A DNA stretch of 64,000 nt from Dactylosporangium vinaceum (GTDB lineage Bacteria; Actinomycetota; Actinomycetes; Mycobacteriales; Micromonosporaceae), in NCBI RefSeq assembly GCF_019904175.1, contig NZ_CP061913.1:11532001-11596000 (forward strand). Reading direction: 5' to 3'. Below, one piece after another: positions 25,461 through 33,809 of this stretch. Position numbers and translations under genes: made by a program. The first letter of the stretch is position 1. Each line of letters starts with the position of its first letter. The notes beneath the pieces were generated by a model. That model searched no databases. It was not told the origin of the DNA and saw only the letters and a list, made by a program, of their open reading frames with translations.

Positions 25461-26308
25461 CTGGCGCCGACCGGATCCGCATCGCCGCCGTCCAGACCGA
25501 GGTCACCACCGATCCCGCCGTCAACGGCCGCGCCGTCCGCGACGCCCTGCGCCAGGCCGCCGACGGTGGTGCCCGGCTCGCTCACCTCTGCGAGGGCGCG
25601 CTCAGCGGTTACGTCGGTCAGGACAAGCCTCACTTCGACGGCTGGCACATCGACTGGGCACCCGTCCACGACGAACTCCACGCCGTCACCCAGCTCGCCG
25701 GCGAGCTCGGTATGTGGGTGGTCATCGGCGGCAACCACCGCCTGACCGGCGAACGGTGGCCGCACAACAGCCTGTGGTTCATCAACGACCGCGGCGAGCT
25801 CGTCGACCGCTACGACAAACGGTGGTGCTCCAACACTGAGGTCACCCGCTTCTACACTCCCGGCACAGAGGTTCGCACGTTCGACGTGGACGGGTTCCGG
25901 TTCGGCTGCCTGCTGTGCATCGAGGTCAACTTCCCCGAACTGTGGCTGCAGCAGCAGGCCCTGGACGTCGAATGCGTGCTGTTCTCCACCTTCTCCGAAG
26001 ACCCGATCTTCGACGTCCTCGCCCGCGGACACGCCGCCGCGAACGGGTTCTGGGTCAGCGTCGCCGTACCAGCCCAGCACGCAGACGCGATGCCGTCCGG
26101 CGTCATTGGCCCGCATGGCTACCGCATCACCAGCGCCGAGTCTGGTCAGCGTCCCGCCGTCGTCTGCGTCGACCTCGACCGCACCGACCCGGACCTCGAC
26201 ATCGCCCTGCACAAGGCCCGACCGTGGCGGCGCGTCGCCCGCTCCGGCACGCTCTACCCCACTGCACCCGCCGACGACCCACGCAGCATTGACCGGACCG
26301 TCATCTGA
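25457..26308 (+). CDS. Carbon-nitrogen hydrolase (nitrilase superfamily)
   Basis: The protein (283 residues) carries the Glu-Lys-Cys triad: Glu in HLCEGALSGYVG, Lys in YDKRWCSN and the nucleophile Cys in FGCLLCIEVNFPE. The family hydrolyses nitriles, amides or carbamoyl compounds, or runs the reverse condensation. The sequence does not resemble the glutamine-dependent NAD synthetase or beta-ureidopropionase branches closely enough to name a substrate. It is the last gene of the coupled operon; 132 bases without a gene follow before the convergent 26441-27127 gene. Confidence 0.87.
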   Translation: MTGADRIRIAAVQTEVTTDPAVNGRAVRDALRQAADGGARLAHLCEGALSGYVGQDKPHFDGWHIDWAPVHDELHAVTQLAGELGMWVVIGGNHRLTGERWPHNSLWFINDRGELVDRYDKRWCSNTEVTRFYTPGTEVRTFDVDGFRFGCLLCIEVNFPELWLQQQALDVECVLFSTFSEDPIFDVLARGHAAANGFWVSVAVPAQHADAMPSGVIGPHGYRITSAESGQRPAVVCVDLDRTDPDLDIALHKARPWRRVARSGTLYPTAPADDPRSIDRTVI

Positions 26309-26440
26309 CCGCCCTCACGCTCCGAGGAAGCTGCCGTGCCGGGCCCCGTCACCCCAACTGCGGCCCGGTCGTCGCACCGACCCACCTCGAGCCCTACTCG
26401 GTCCCCGACGCGTTCGGTTGATCCTGACGGTCTGCGCGGA

Positions 26441-27127
26441 TCACCCGTAGACGACGGCGCTGCGGAACCATAGCCAGTCGGGCATCCCGACCGGCTCCAT
26501 GCCGAGGATGGTCAGCGCGGCGATTAGGGTGTCGTCCCAGTCCAGGTCCGGGTCGCCGACCGAGAACGTGTACGGATCGGGGTGGTAGTCCTCGCCGCTG
26601 TGCTGCGCGACGCTCTCCGCGTCGCGGTCGAACAGCGAGTCAGCGACGACGAGGACGAACTGGTCGGCCGTAACCCGATCGAGGGAACGGACCTCGGCGT
26701 CGGCGGGCAGGTTGTGGCCGAGCTGCGGGGGGCCGCTGGCCTCGCGGGTCCAGCCGGGTGGGGAGACCTCCAACGCCTCCTCAAAGCTGAATGGCAGCTC
26801 ACCCACAACGTGACCCACGATCGGGGATCCGCGTTCGGCGCCGGCCACCATCGTCTCGAAGAACGACGACAGGTCGCCGACCGGCCGCTCAGCCGGATAT
26901 CCGAGTTTGGCGCGGGCTGCTGTCGTCGCGCAGCGTGCGAACTGGCGCGTCGGATCGGTCTCGTCGTACCAGTCGGTGCGCAGCTCGTCGCCCGGCTTGA
27001 ACCCATGCAGGTTCCAGGCTCGAGGGCCGCCGAGCCGGTACCCGTAGGCGCTGATCGTGCGGACCTGCTCCACCGGCATGTCCGCCACGGTATCGACGCC
27101 GCTGTCGGCTGTCGATGGCGCAGTCAT
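26441..27127 (-). CDS. Hypothetical protein
   Basis: No domain was recognised in these 228 residues. The sequence is acidic and compositionally normal (GYRLGGPRAWNLHGFKPGDE, PDPYTFSVGDPDLDWDD, PVGMPDWLWFRSAVVYG at the end), with no signal peptide or membrane segment, and reads like a real globular protein. ATG 27127 or ATG 27079 could be the start. It is convergent with the nitrilase operon and on the same strand as the two genes upstream. Confidence 0.6.
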   Translation of the reverse strand: MTAPSTADSGVDTVADMPVEQVRTISAYGYRLGGPRAWNLHGFKPGDELRTDWYDETDPTRQFARCATTAARAKLGYPAERPVGDLSSFFETMVAGAERGSPIVGHVVGELPFSFEEALEVSPPGWTREASGPPQLGHNLPADAEVRSLDRVTADQFVLVVADSLFDRDAESVAQHSGEDYHPDPYTFSVGDPDLDWDDTLIAALTILGMEPVGMPDWLWFRSAVVYG

Positions 27128-27272
27128 CCGAACGGCCGACCCCGAAGGTTGCAGGCAGGACCCATGACTCGCGACCGGCCGCCACAACCTCGTCCCAAGC
27201 ACGCCACCGTCTGGCCGACGGTCAACCTGTTGGGTCTTCTCCGGGAGATGGCGCAGGCGCGGCCAGCTGCGG

Positions 27273-27623
27273 TCAGCCGACTGGCTGGATGTAGGCGCGC
27301 ACGAACCAGTCCCGGACGGTCGCCCGGTGCAGGTGCCCTGCGACGACGACACCGTCACCGCCGAGCGTGACATGCACGTGGACCTTGCCGTCGACAATTT
27401 CGCCGGTCCCGCTGAGTTCGAACGGCTGGTCGTAGTCGGTCAGGATGTCCTTGAGGGCGTTACCCTTCGGCATGACCGAGACGGTGCATTGCTGCACCGC
27501 GCCAATGAGGGTGAGCGCCGCGTCGGTAACGCCCCGCGCGATGACCTGCCGGGTGATCGACTCCAAGACTTCCTCGCCGCGGCCGATATGAACGATGAAC
27601 ACCGTCGCTCCCAAGGCCGACAC
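27273..27623 (-). CDS. PPC/DUF296 domain protein
   Basis: This 116-residue protein consists of a single PPC (plant and prokaryote conserved) domain: FIVHIGRGEEVLESITRQVI at the start, GVTDAALTLIGAVQQCTVSV in the middle and HVHVTLGGDGVVVAGHLHRA at the end, with the paired histidines of the family. In plants the domain pairs with AT-hooks; in bacteria it forms trimers of unknown function and is often called a DNA-binding protein. It lies 18 bases after the XRE gene on the same strand. Confidence 0.82.
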   Translation of the reverse strand: MSALGATVFIVHIGRGEEVLESITRQVIARGVTDAALTLIGAVQQCTVSVMPKGNALKDILTDYDQPFELSGTGEIVDGKVHVHVTLGGDGVVVAGHLHRATVRDWFVRAYIQPVG

Positions 27624-27641
27624 CAGCGGACAGGGCGAAGA

Positions 27642-28637
27642 CTACCGGCACGACGTCAACCGCTGGGCTCCCTGCGGCACCGTCGAGCGGAAGCGTGGCG
27701 GTGGCGGGACAGGCGGTGCGCGTCCGCTGCATCCCAGCCCGTTCCGGCCTTCGGGTACTCGCGCGGGCTCGACTCCGCTCGGACCCTTGCCGTCGCAGGT
27801 AGCACGATGGACGGGCATCGAGGTCGGCCGCATCGTTGGCCTCAACGTCTGCGCTGCGACACGGTGGAGCGCATCGTGGACCGCCGCTGCGGATGCGCCC
27901 TGTGTGGGTGCCATGTTCTCGATCGGCACGTGCGCTGAGCGGTGCTCAAGGGTGTCGGCCAAGCCGTACCATTCTTCCGCTCGGCGGTGCTGGTCGAGCA
28001 TCAGCAGCGCGTCTGCGGTGAGCGCCGCGAACTGCCGTGCGACGGCCACCGCCCTTCGTGCCTGTCCGCTGGGCAACGATCGCTGCAACAGCGCACCGGC
28101 TTCCGCGCAGCCGAGCGCGGCAGCAGACGCCACTGCGGCCCAACCTGTGCCATCGCCGGCGTCCGCCGCGAGGCGGGCCCACCGCTGCTCGAGGCTCGCG
28201 ATTTCGGCGTCGGCGTCGAGGAGGCCGAGTTCGTCCTTCAAGACGCGGTGGAGGTCGTCGAATGCCAGCCACCCGGACTCCGGCTGCTCGCTGCAGGGCG
28301 CACGGCGGGCTGCAGCACGAAACCGGCCGGCCACAATGGCGATCTTGCCTCCGCGTCGCTGCACGCGGCGGGTCTCGACGCGCTGCCGCGCGTCGTGTTC
28401 GAGTTCCCGTTCGAGTTGTGCGAACGCACCACGTAGCGCACCGTCCGCTTCCAAGGCGGTCTCAGCCCGCTCGACAAACGTCGCGGTCGGCTTGCGCAGG
28501 CCGCGTTCGACCATGGCAACGTGCTCACGGCTGAAGAACACTGCGGCGCCGAGCGTCTGCTGGGTCCACTGTTTCCGCTGCCGCCACGAGCGCAGGACGG
28601 CGCCGAAGGCGACGGCTGCGGGTGACAGCGCCTCCAC
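27642..28637 (-). CDS. XRE-family transcriptional regulator
   Basis: The protein (331 residues) has an N-terminal HTH: VLRSWRQRKQWTQQTLGAAV, then FFSREHVAMVERGLRKPTAT. A helical middle part follows with EEWYGLADTLEHRS, as in TPR-type XRE proteins. The final 60 residues are Pro- and Arg-rich and may not be natural, hinting at a late frameshift. GTG 28637 has GGAAGGAG six bases upstream. The HTH resembles that of the 12047-13135 gene (shared FFSRE, ERG and FVERAE segments). Its promoter region is 155 bases from the IS element. Confidence 0.8.
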   Translation of the reverse strand: MEALSPAAVAFGAVLRSWRQRKQWTQQTLGAAVFFSREHVAMVERGLRKPTATFVERAETALEADGALRGAFAQLERELEHDARQRVETRRVQRRGGKIAIVAGRFRAAARRAPCSEQPESGWLAFDDLHRVLKDELGLLDADAEIASLEQRWARLAADAGDGTGWAAVASAAALGCAEAGALLQRSLPSGQARRAVAVARQFAALTADALLMLDQHRRAEEWYGLADTLEHRSAHVPIENMAPTQGASAAAVHDALHRVAAQTLRPTMRPTSMPVHRATCDGKGPSGVEPARVPEGRNGLGCSGRAPPVPPPPRFRSTVPQGAQRLTSCR

Positions 28638-28792
28638 AGCGACTCCTTCCCAAACGGTCAGCACCCGCACAAGGGCAACGGCGATCGACGCCGGCCTTGG
28701 CGGCACCTATGGTGGCTTCGACAGGGCGGAGGGACATGTCGTGCGCCTCCGCCCCTGCCAGTAGCCTCACAGTCACGGACCGGAGCGCCTAG

Positions 28793-30220
28793 TACTCCAA
28801 CGTCACTTCGCGGCTGGGTGCGGCGTGGCGTGGGCATGAAGACGGCCACCGCGGTGATCATCGATGGTTTGTGAAGACAAAAGAAGATCAAGCGGTGGCC
28901 GCGTGCCACAGCGTAGACCCTGAGCGGTGGGGTGCGCTGCTCGACACTGGCATGGCCCGCATCGCCGGCCGGTTCGCCCGAGCCGAGGTCCGCCGGACCG
29001 CGGCGGCGTTCGTCGCGGGTCTGCTCTCCACGGTAGAACGCAAGACCTGCTGGTCCTTGGCCGAGCACGCCGGGCATCCGGATCCGCAGCCGATGCAACG
29101 GTTGCTGCGTAAGGCGGTGTGGGACGCCGACGCCGTCCGAGACGACACCCGCGACCTGCTGCTCGAACAGGTCAGTCACGCCGACGGCGTGCTGATCGTC
29201 GATGAGACCGGCTTCGTCAAGAAAGGCCGATCCTCGGTCGGGGTCCAGCGGCAGTACACCGGTACCGCGGGCCGGATCGAGAACAGCCAGGTCGCGGTGT
29301 TCCTGGCCTACGCCTCCCCGCGCGGTCGTGGTCTGATCGACCGGCGGCTCTACCTGCCCGAAGCCAACTGGTGTAACCAGCCAGACCGGCGCGCCCGAGC
29401 CGGCGTGCCCGACGACACCGTGTTCGCCACCAAACCGGCCCTGGCCCGGCAGATGCTCACTGCCGCGTCCGTCGCCGGCGTTGCAGCCAGCTGGGTCACC
29501 GCTGATGAGGTCTACGGCGCCGACCCCGACCTGCGCGCCGACCTCGAAGCCCGTGGTGTCGGCTACGTCCTGGCGATCGGCTGCGACCGGCGAGTCCGCA
29601 TCAACCACGGCCGCACCATCATCCGCGCCGACACCCTGACCGCCCGTGTCCCCGCCGGCAGCTGGCAGACACACAGCTGCGGCCCGGGCGCGAAAGGACC
29701 ACGCACCTACCAGTGGGCCTGGATCACCACCGCCACCCATCCCGGCGAGCATCGCTGGCTGCTCGTGCGCCGCAACCCGCACACCGGCGAAGTCGCGTTC
29801 TACCTGTGCTGGTCACCCCGGCCGGTGCCGCTGCGCGTGCTGGTCCGGGTCGCGGGCAGCCGATGGAGCGTCGAAGAACTTTTCCAGACCGGCAAGAACG
29901 AGATCGGCCTGGACCACTACCAGGTCCAGACCTGGACCAGCTGGCACCGGTTCATCACCCTGGCCATGCTCGCCCTCGCCCTGCTCACCACGCTCGTCCC
30001 AGCACCCGAGCCGGTCACCGAACCCGACCTGCAAAGCCCCACGATCGCGCTCACCGTGCCCGAGACCCGCCGCCTCCTCAACGCCCTGACCCTCCACCGA
30101 CCCATCGATCCCAGCCACGCCCTGCGCTGGTCACTTTGGCGACGAACCGTCCAAGCCCGCGCCCGCCGATCCCACTACCAGCGCAGACTCACACGCAACG
30201 GCTGAAGTGACGTTGGAGTA
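28793..30220 (+). mobile_element. IS701-family insertion sequence, complete
   Basis: The element is 1428 bp. The ends are perfect 17-base inverted repeats, TACTCCAACGTCACTTC at 28793-28809 and its complement at 30204-30220. The 4-base CTAG flanks both sides (28789-28792 and 30221-30224), the YTAR-type target duplication expected for IS701. A single intact transposase fills it. Matching ends and duplication point to a recent insertion with no later rearrangement. The right end is only 34 bases before the start of the 30255-31487 regulator gene. Confidence 0.95.
28871..30205 (+). CDS. IS701-family transposase
   Basis: This 444-residue DDE transposase shows the first Asp in VLIVDETGFVKKG, the second in WVTADEVYGADPDL and the Glu in WSVEELFQTGKNEIGLDHYQ, the YREK-like region of the IS4/IS701 group. 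GTG 28871 is used; GTG 28895 is an alternative. The stop codon overlaps the inner edge of the right terminal repeat. No frameshift or truncation is seen, so the element may be active. Confidence 0.93.
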   Translation: MKTKEDQAVAACHSVDPERWGALLDTGMARIAGRFARAEVRRTAAAFVAGLLSTVERKTCWSLAEHAGHPDPQPMQRLLRKAVWDADAVRDDTRDLLLEQVSHADGVLIVDETGFVKKGRSSVGVQRQYTGTAGRIENSQVAVFLAYASPRGRGLIDRRLYLPEANWCNQPDRRARAGVPDDTVFATKPALARQMLTAASVAGVAASWVTADEVYGADPDLRADLEARGVGYVLAIGCDRRVRINHGRTIIRADTLTARVPAGSWQTHSCGPGAKGPRTYQWAWITTATHPGEHRWLLVRRNPHTGEVAFYLCWSPRPVPLRVLVRVAGSRWSVEELFQTGKNEIGLDHYQVQTWTSWHRFITLAMLALALLTTLVPAPEPVTEPDLQSPTIALTVPETRRLLNALTLHRPIDPSHALRWSLWRRTVQARARRSHYQRRLTRNG

Positions 30221-30254
30221 CTAGTAGTCGATACGTTTCGGAAGGTTTCAACTC

Positions 30255-31487
30255 ATGGAAACGCCGGAAACGCTGCCCGAGATGCTGCGACGACTGCGTA
30301 CAGCATCGGGCCGGAGCGCGGCCTCCATCGGGGTGAAGGTCAATCTCAGCCGTTCGGCATACTCCAACGTCGAAGCCGGTAGGCGCCAATTCACGCGTGA
30401 CCGCGTGGAGATCCTCGACCGTCTGTATGGCTGCGACGGTGCCCTGACGAGAGCATGGGAGAACGACAACGTGAGGCGGCGCAACCTGCTGGCCGTGGGC
30501 GCGGCGATGGCCATGCCGGGTATCGCCGGTGGACTACGGCTACCGCCGCTGAGCCCGCAGCGCGTCACACCGGATGACCTCACCCAGATCGACGCGGTCG
30601 CGCACGCGCTCGTCACCTGGGACAACGCGTTCGGCGGAGGGCAGGCGCTGGCGGCCGGTCAAGCACAACTGGAATGGGCCGCGGCGCTGCTCGACGCCGA
30701 GTGCGACCCTTCCCTGCGGGAGGCGCTGTTCGTCGGTGTGGGTCGGCTGTCATCGCTGGCCGGGTTCATGGCGTTCGACGCGTTCGCGCACCAGCGGGCG
30801 CGGGAGCTGTTCACGTTCGCGTTCGACTGCGCCCGGCAGACCTCCGACTTCCACCTGCGGGCGTTTGTGTTGTCCTCGATGGCGCGGCAGGCGGTGTGGT
30901 GCGGCAGGCCGCACGACGCGATCGCCACCCTTGACCAGGCCACCAGCTTCGCAGACCGCCTCACCGCGACCGAACGCACCGATCTGCTGACGGTGCGGTC
31001 CCGAGCGCTCGGCAAGCTGGGGCCGGCCTATGCGGAGGCGGCCCTGCGGACCGTCGGGGAAGCCGACGAGCAGTTCACGCAGTCACGCCCTGACCTCGAT
31101 CCCACCTGGATCGCGTTCTACGACACAGCCCAGCACCACGGCGACACGGCCCATGCCCTGTTCGACGTCGCGATCCACGGCCGCAGCACCGAAGCGGTAT
31201 CGCGGTTCGACTATGCCGTCAGCAACCATCAGCCGGGCTATACACGCTCCCGCACCATCTCGCTGATCAAGCAAGCCACGCTGATGATGGCGACCGGGGA
31301 TCCGCGGCAGGCGGCCAGCGTAGGCCAAGGCGCGGTACAGCCGGCAGCACGGTTGAAATCTCAGCGGGCCCGCACCGACTTGATCGCGTTGCGCAGCAAG
31401 GCCGAGGTCCATGTCGTGATCCCCGAGGTGGGTGAGCTGGTCGAGCGCATCGACGAAGCCATCGGACATGACGCCGGCAGCCGATAG
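30255..31487 (+). CDS. XRE-family regulator with TPR-like C-terminal part
   Basis: This 410-residue protein has the HTH LRRLRTASGRSAASIGVKV with SRSAYSNVEAGRRQFTRDRV, then a long helical region with repeats such as AFDAFAHQRARELFTFAFDC and RPHDAIATLDQATSFADRL, like the TPR sensor part of Streptomyces XRE proteins that bind peptides or partner proteins. ATG 30255 begins 35 bases after the IS right end, so its native promoter has been cut away and replaced by the IS end. It overlaps the phosphotransferase gene by 20 bases. Confidence 0.85.
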   Translation: METPETLPEMLRRLRTASGRSAASIGVKVNLSRSAYSNVEAGRRQFTRDRVEILDRLYGCDGALTRAWENDNVRRRNLLAVGAAMAMPGIAGGLRLPPLSPQRVTPDDLTQIDAVAHALVTWDNAFGGGQALAAGQAQLEWAAALLDAECDPSLREALFVGVGRLSSLAGFMAFDAFAHQRARELFTFAFDCARQTSDFHLRAFVLSSMARQAVWCGRPHDAIATLDQATSFADRLTATERTDLLTVRSRALGKLGPAYAEAALRTVGEADEQFTQSRPDLDPTWIAFYDTAQHHGDTAHALFDVAIHGRSTEAVSRFDYAVSNHQPGYTRSRTISLIKQATLMMATGDPRQAASVGQGAVQPAARLKSQRARTDLIALRSKAEVHVVIPEVGELVERIDEAIGHDAGSR

Positions 31488-32358
31488 CGCGGCGCGGTCG
31501 GCCCTCGATGCCGCCGGCGCCATCGCCGGTGTCGACACCGTTGGTGCCACGCTGATCCGCGCCAGCGAGAACGTGCTGTACCGGCTTGCCGGTGGTGTCG
31601 TCGCCCGCGTCGCACGACCGGGACAGGAGGACGCGGCTGCCAAGGAAGTCGCCGTGTCACGATGGCTCACCTCCATCAGGTTCCCGGTCGTGGAACTGGT
31701 GCCCGGTGTTGACGAGCCGGTGGTCGTCGAGCAGCGGGCGGTCACGTTCTGGCGTGAGCTTCCACCCCACCGGCCTGGCACGCCGGCGCAGGTCGGCGCA
31801 ACGCTGCGGCAGCTGCATGGCCTCGCCATGCCACCTGATCTGCAGCTGCCGACGCTCGACCCACTCGTACGCCTCGACAGCCGTATCCGCGCCGCCCGTC
31901 TCCTCGACAGCGACGACCGTCGATGGCTTTGGGAGCATCTAGACGAACTCGCCGACGCCTGGGCCGCTTTGCCGTCCGGCCTGCCGTGGTGCGCAGTTCA
32001 CGGCGATGCGTGGGGCGGCAACATCGTCGCCACCGACAGCGGGGTTGTCGTGCTCGACCTTGAACGATTCGCTTACGGCCCGCCCGAATGGGATTTGACC
32101 GCGATCGCCGTCGACTTCGAGAACTTCGGCGACATGTCCGCCCAGCAGTGGCGCGACGTCTGCGACGGGTACGGCCTGGACGTCACCACGTGGGCTGGCT
32201 ACGAAACGCTCCGCGCGATCCGGGAGCTGCGGAAGGTTACCTTCGCGTTCCAGATCGCCGACGCCGACCCGCACGCCGAACCACAGGCGCGGTATCGCCT
32301 CGCCTGCGTGCAAGGCCAGGCCGGTCCCCGCCCATGGCACTGGAAAGGGGTCGCCTGA
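31468..32358 (+). CDS. Aminoglycoside phosphotransferase-family protein
   Basis: The protein (296 residues) contains the catalytic AVHGDAWGGNIVA (HxDxxxxN) and the metal-binding VVLDLERFAYGPPEWDLT. The N-terminal lobe has VLYRLAGGVVARVARPG. These define the APH kinase fold; the substrate is unknown. ATG 31468 lies inside the end of the XRE regulator gene, so the pair is coupled and the regulator may control the kinase or its target. It differs clearly from the APH-like protein at 2507-3319. Confidence 0.83.
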   Translation: MTPAADSAARSALDAAGAIAGVDTVGATLIRASENVLYRLAGGVVARVARPGQEDAAAKEVAVSRWLTSIRFPVVELVPGVDEPVVVEQRAVTFWRELPPHRPGTPAQVGATLRQLHGLAMPPDLQLPTLDPLVRLDSRIRAARLLDSDDRRWLWEHLDELADAWAALPSGLPWCAVHGDAWGGNIVATDSGVVVLDLERFAYGPPEWDLTAIAVDFENFGDMSAQQWRDVCDGYGLDVTTWAGYETLRAIRELRKVTFAFQIADADPHAEPQARYRLACVQGQAGPRPWHWKGVA

Positions 32359-32438
32359 GGCCTCCACAGCAGCACCCCAACCATCTCGATCCGACAAACC
32401 CCGCCGACCCCGCCGACCGATCTCGCTAGGGAGCAGGC

Positions 32439-32921
32439 ATGGCAGCCGAGTCATACACCGTGGAATCCATCGCCCACGTCGTCGGCGGCCGGGTTGAACC
32501 CACCGACGACTTCTGGGGCGGCACGCCAGCGATCATCAGGATCGACGACACCCGGTTCACGGCCGATGCCACGAAAGGCTTGGACGAGTTCTCCCACTTG
32601 GAGATCGTGTTCCGGTTCCACCTCACCGACCCGACCGACCTCAATCTGGGCGCCCGCCGCCCCCGCGACAACCCCGACTGGCCCGAGGTCGGCATCTTCG
32701 GCCACCGCAACATGCGCCGGATCAACTGGCTCGGCGTCTCCCGCTGTCGGCTGATCAAGGTCGACGGCCTCGACCTACACGTCGAAGAACTCGACGCCGT
32801 CGACGGCACCCCAGTCCTCGACATCAAGCCCTGGTTCGTCGAGTTCGGTCCACGCGGACCGGTCCACCAAGCAAGCTGGACCACCCAGATGCTGGGCAGG
32901 TACTTCGAGCGCCCCGAATAG
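32439..32921 (+). CDS. TrmO/TsaA-like SAM-dependent methyltransferase domain protein
   Basis: This 160-residue protein resembles the TrmO (YaeB) beta-barrel domain that N6-methylates threonylcarbamoyl-adenosine in tRNA. Shared marks are FSHLEIVFRFH, GIFGHRNMRRINWLGVSRC and GTPVLDIKPW; in TrmO the corresponding stretches line the SAM site. The N-terminal strands are shorter than in E. coli TrmO and the C-terminal domain is absent. Whether it modifies tRNA is not certain. ATG 32439 has GGGAGCAGG upstream. Confidence 0.78.
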   Translation: MAAESYTVESIAHVVGGRVEPTDDFWGGTPAIIRIDDTRFTADATKGLDEFSHLEIVFRFHLTDPTDLNLGARRPRDNPDWPEVGIFGHRNMRRINWLGVSRCRLIKVDGLDLHVEELDAVDGTPVLDIKPWFVEFGPRGPVHQASWTTQMLGRYFERPE

Positions 32922-32930
32922 GTGCGCGCG

Positions 32931-32936
32931 GATAAT
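32931..32936 (+). promoter_or_regulatory. -10-like GATAAT, probable leaderless promoter
   Basis: GATAAT ends nine bases before ATG 32946, so transcription starting six to eight bases downstream would yield a leaderless or nearly leaderless mRNA, common in actinomycetes. No convincing -35 box was found. This supports ATG 32946 as the start of the Nudix gene. Confidence 0.45.
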
Positions 32937-32945
32937 GTGGCGCGC

Positions 32946-33509
32946 ATGAGCACGGAAGCCGATCTGGCGAGCGTATGGACGATCCACGGCGAACGCGTCA
33001 TCGATGACAGTCGGCGCGCGGTGCTGAGCGTCGCCGATGTGGAATTGCCCGACGGCGTGCGGTTCGAGCAGTACGTCCTTCGCGTGCCACCGGCGGCGAT
33101 GGTCGTCGTACTCGACGACGATGAGCGGGTGCTGATGATGTGGCGGCACCGCTTCATCGTCAACCGGTGGGTCTGGGAACTGCCCGGCGGCTACCTCGAC
33201 CCTGCCGAGGACCCGATGGCGTGCGCGGCGCGGGAAGTCGAGGAAGAGACTGGATGGCGACCGCTGCGTATGCAACGGCTCGTCACGTTCCAGCCGATGA
33301 TCGGCACGATCGATCAGGAGAACGTCGTGTTCCTTGCCCGCGGTGCCGAGAACGCCGAGTCGGCCCCGGACATCAATGAGGTCGCACGGATCGGCTGGAT
33401 CCCGCTGGCCGGGGTACGCCAGCACATTGAAAGCGGCGCCATCATCGGCGCCGGGTCGGTGTCCGGCCTGCTAGCGGCGCTGCTACTCAAGGCCGAAGGT
33501 AAGCTCTAG
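32946..33509 (+). CDS. Nudix hydrolase
   Basis: This 187-residue protein has the box GGYLDPAEDPMACAA followed by REVEEETGW. Flanking segments (AMVVVLDDDERVLMMWRHRF before, RLVTFQPMIGTIDQENVVF after) are characteristic of ADP-ribose/ADP-sugar pyrophosphatase-type enzymes with an N-terminal sheet domain. ATG 32946 lacks a ribosome site but follows a -10-like box closely. A 300-base gap follows. Confidence 0.87.
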   Translation: MSTEADLASVWTIHGERVIDDSRRAVLSVADVELPDGVRFEQYVLRVPPAAMVVVLDDDERVLMMWRHRFIVNRWVWELPGGYLDPAEDPMACAAREVEEETGWRPLRMQRLVTFQPMIGTIDQENVVFLARGAENAESAPDINEVARIGWIPLAGVRQHIESGAIIGAGSVSGLLAALLLKAEGKL

Positions 33510-33809
33510 GTGGGTTGCAGCATCGGCTCGAACCCGGTCGGTGAAGTCATGGACCGCTCGTAGGCCCGCATGTTTGGCGAGCCGGATCGCCAGGTCGGTC
33601 GGGTAGTCGCGGGTCCGTGACGAATGCAAACCTTCGGCCCGTCGGCAGCCTGTATCCCTACCTTGCTCGCCTCCTCGGCTCGCCGGTCTCGGCGTGCGCG
33701 ACGGCGAGCAGTACGACGTTGAACTGCAGAACCACACGGCTATGCCGGCCCCGCCCCAAGCACCACGACGACACCATCGCCTACTGCCTGTTCATCCGGA
33801 GGAACAGCC
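33510..33809 (+). other. Gene-free interval between two Nudix genes
   Basis: Short frames on both strands were examined; none has a start site plus a recognisable sequence. The last bases, GGAGGAACAGCC, are the ribosome site of the next gene. It could hold remnants of decayed genes. Confidence 0.35.

Noticed and set aside
33483..33737. 84-codon minus-strand frame after the Nudix gene
   Set aside because: No ribosome site, unusual Ser/Arg start and no recognised domain; treated as non-coding.
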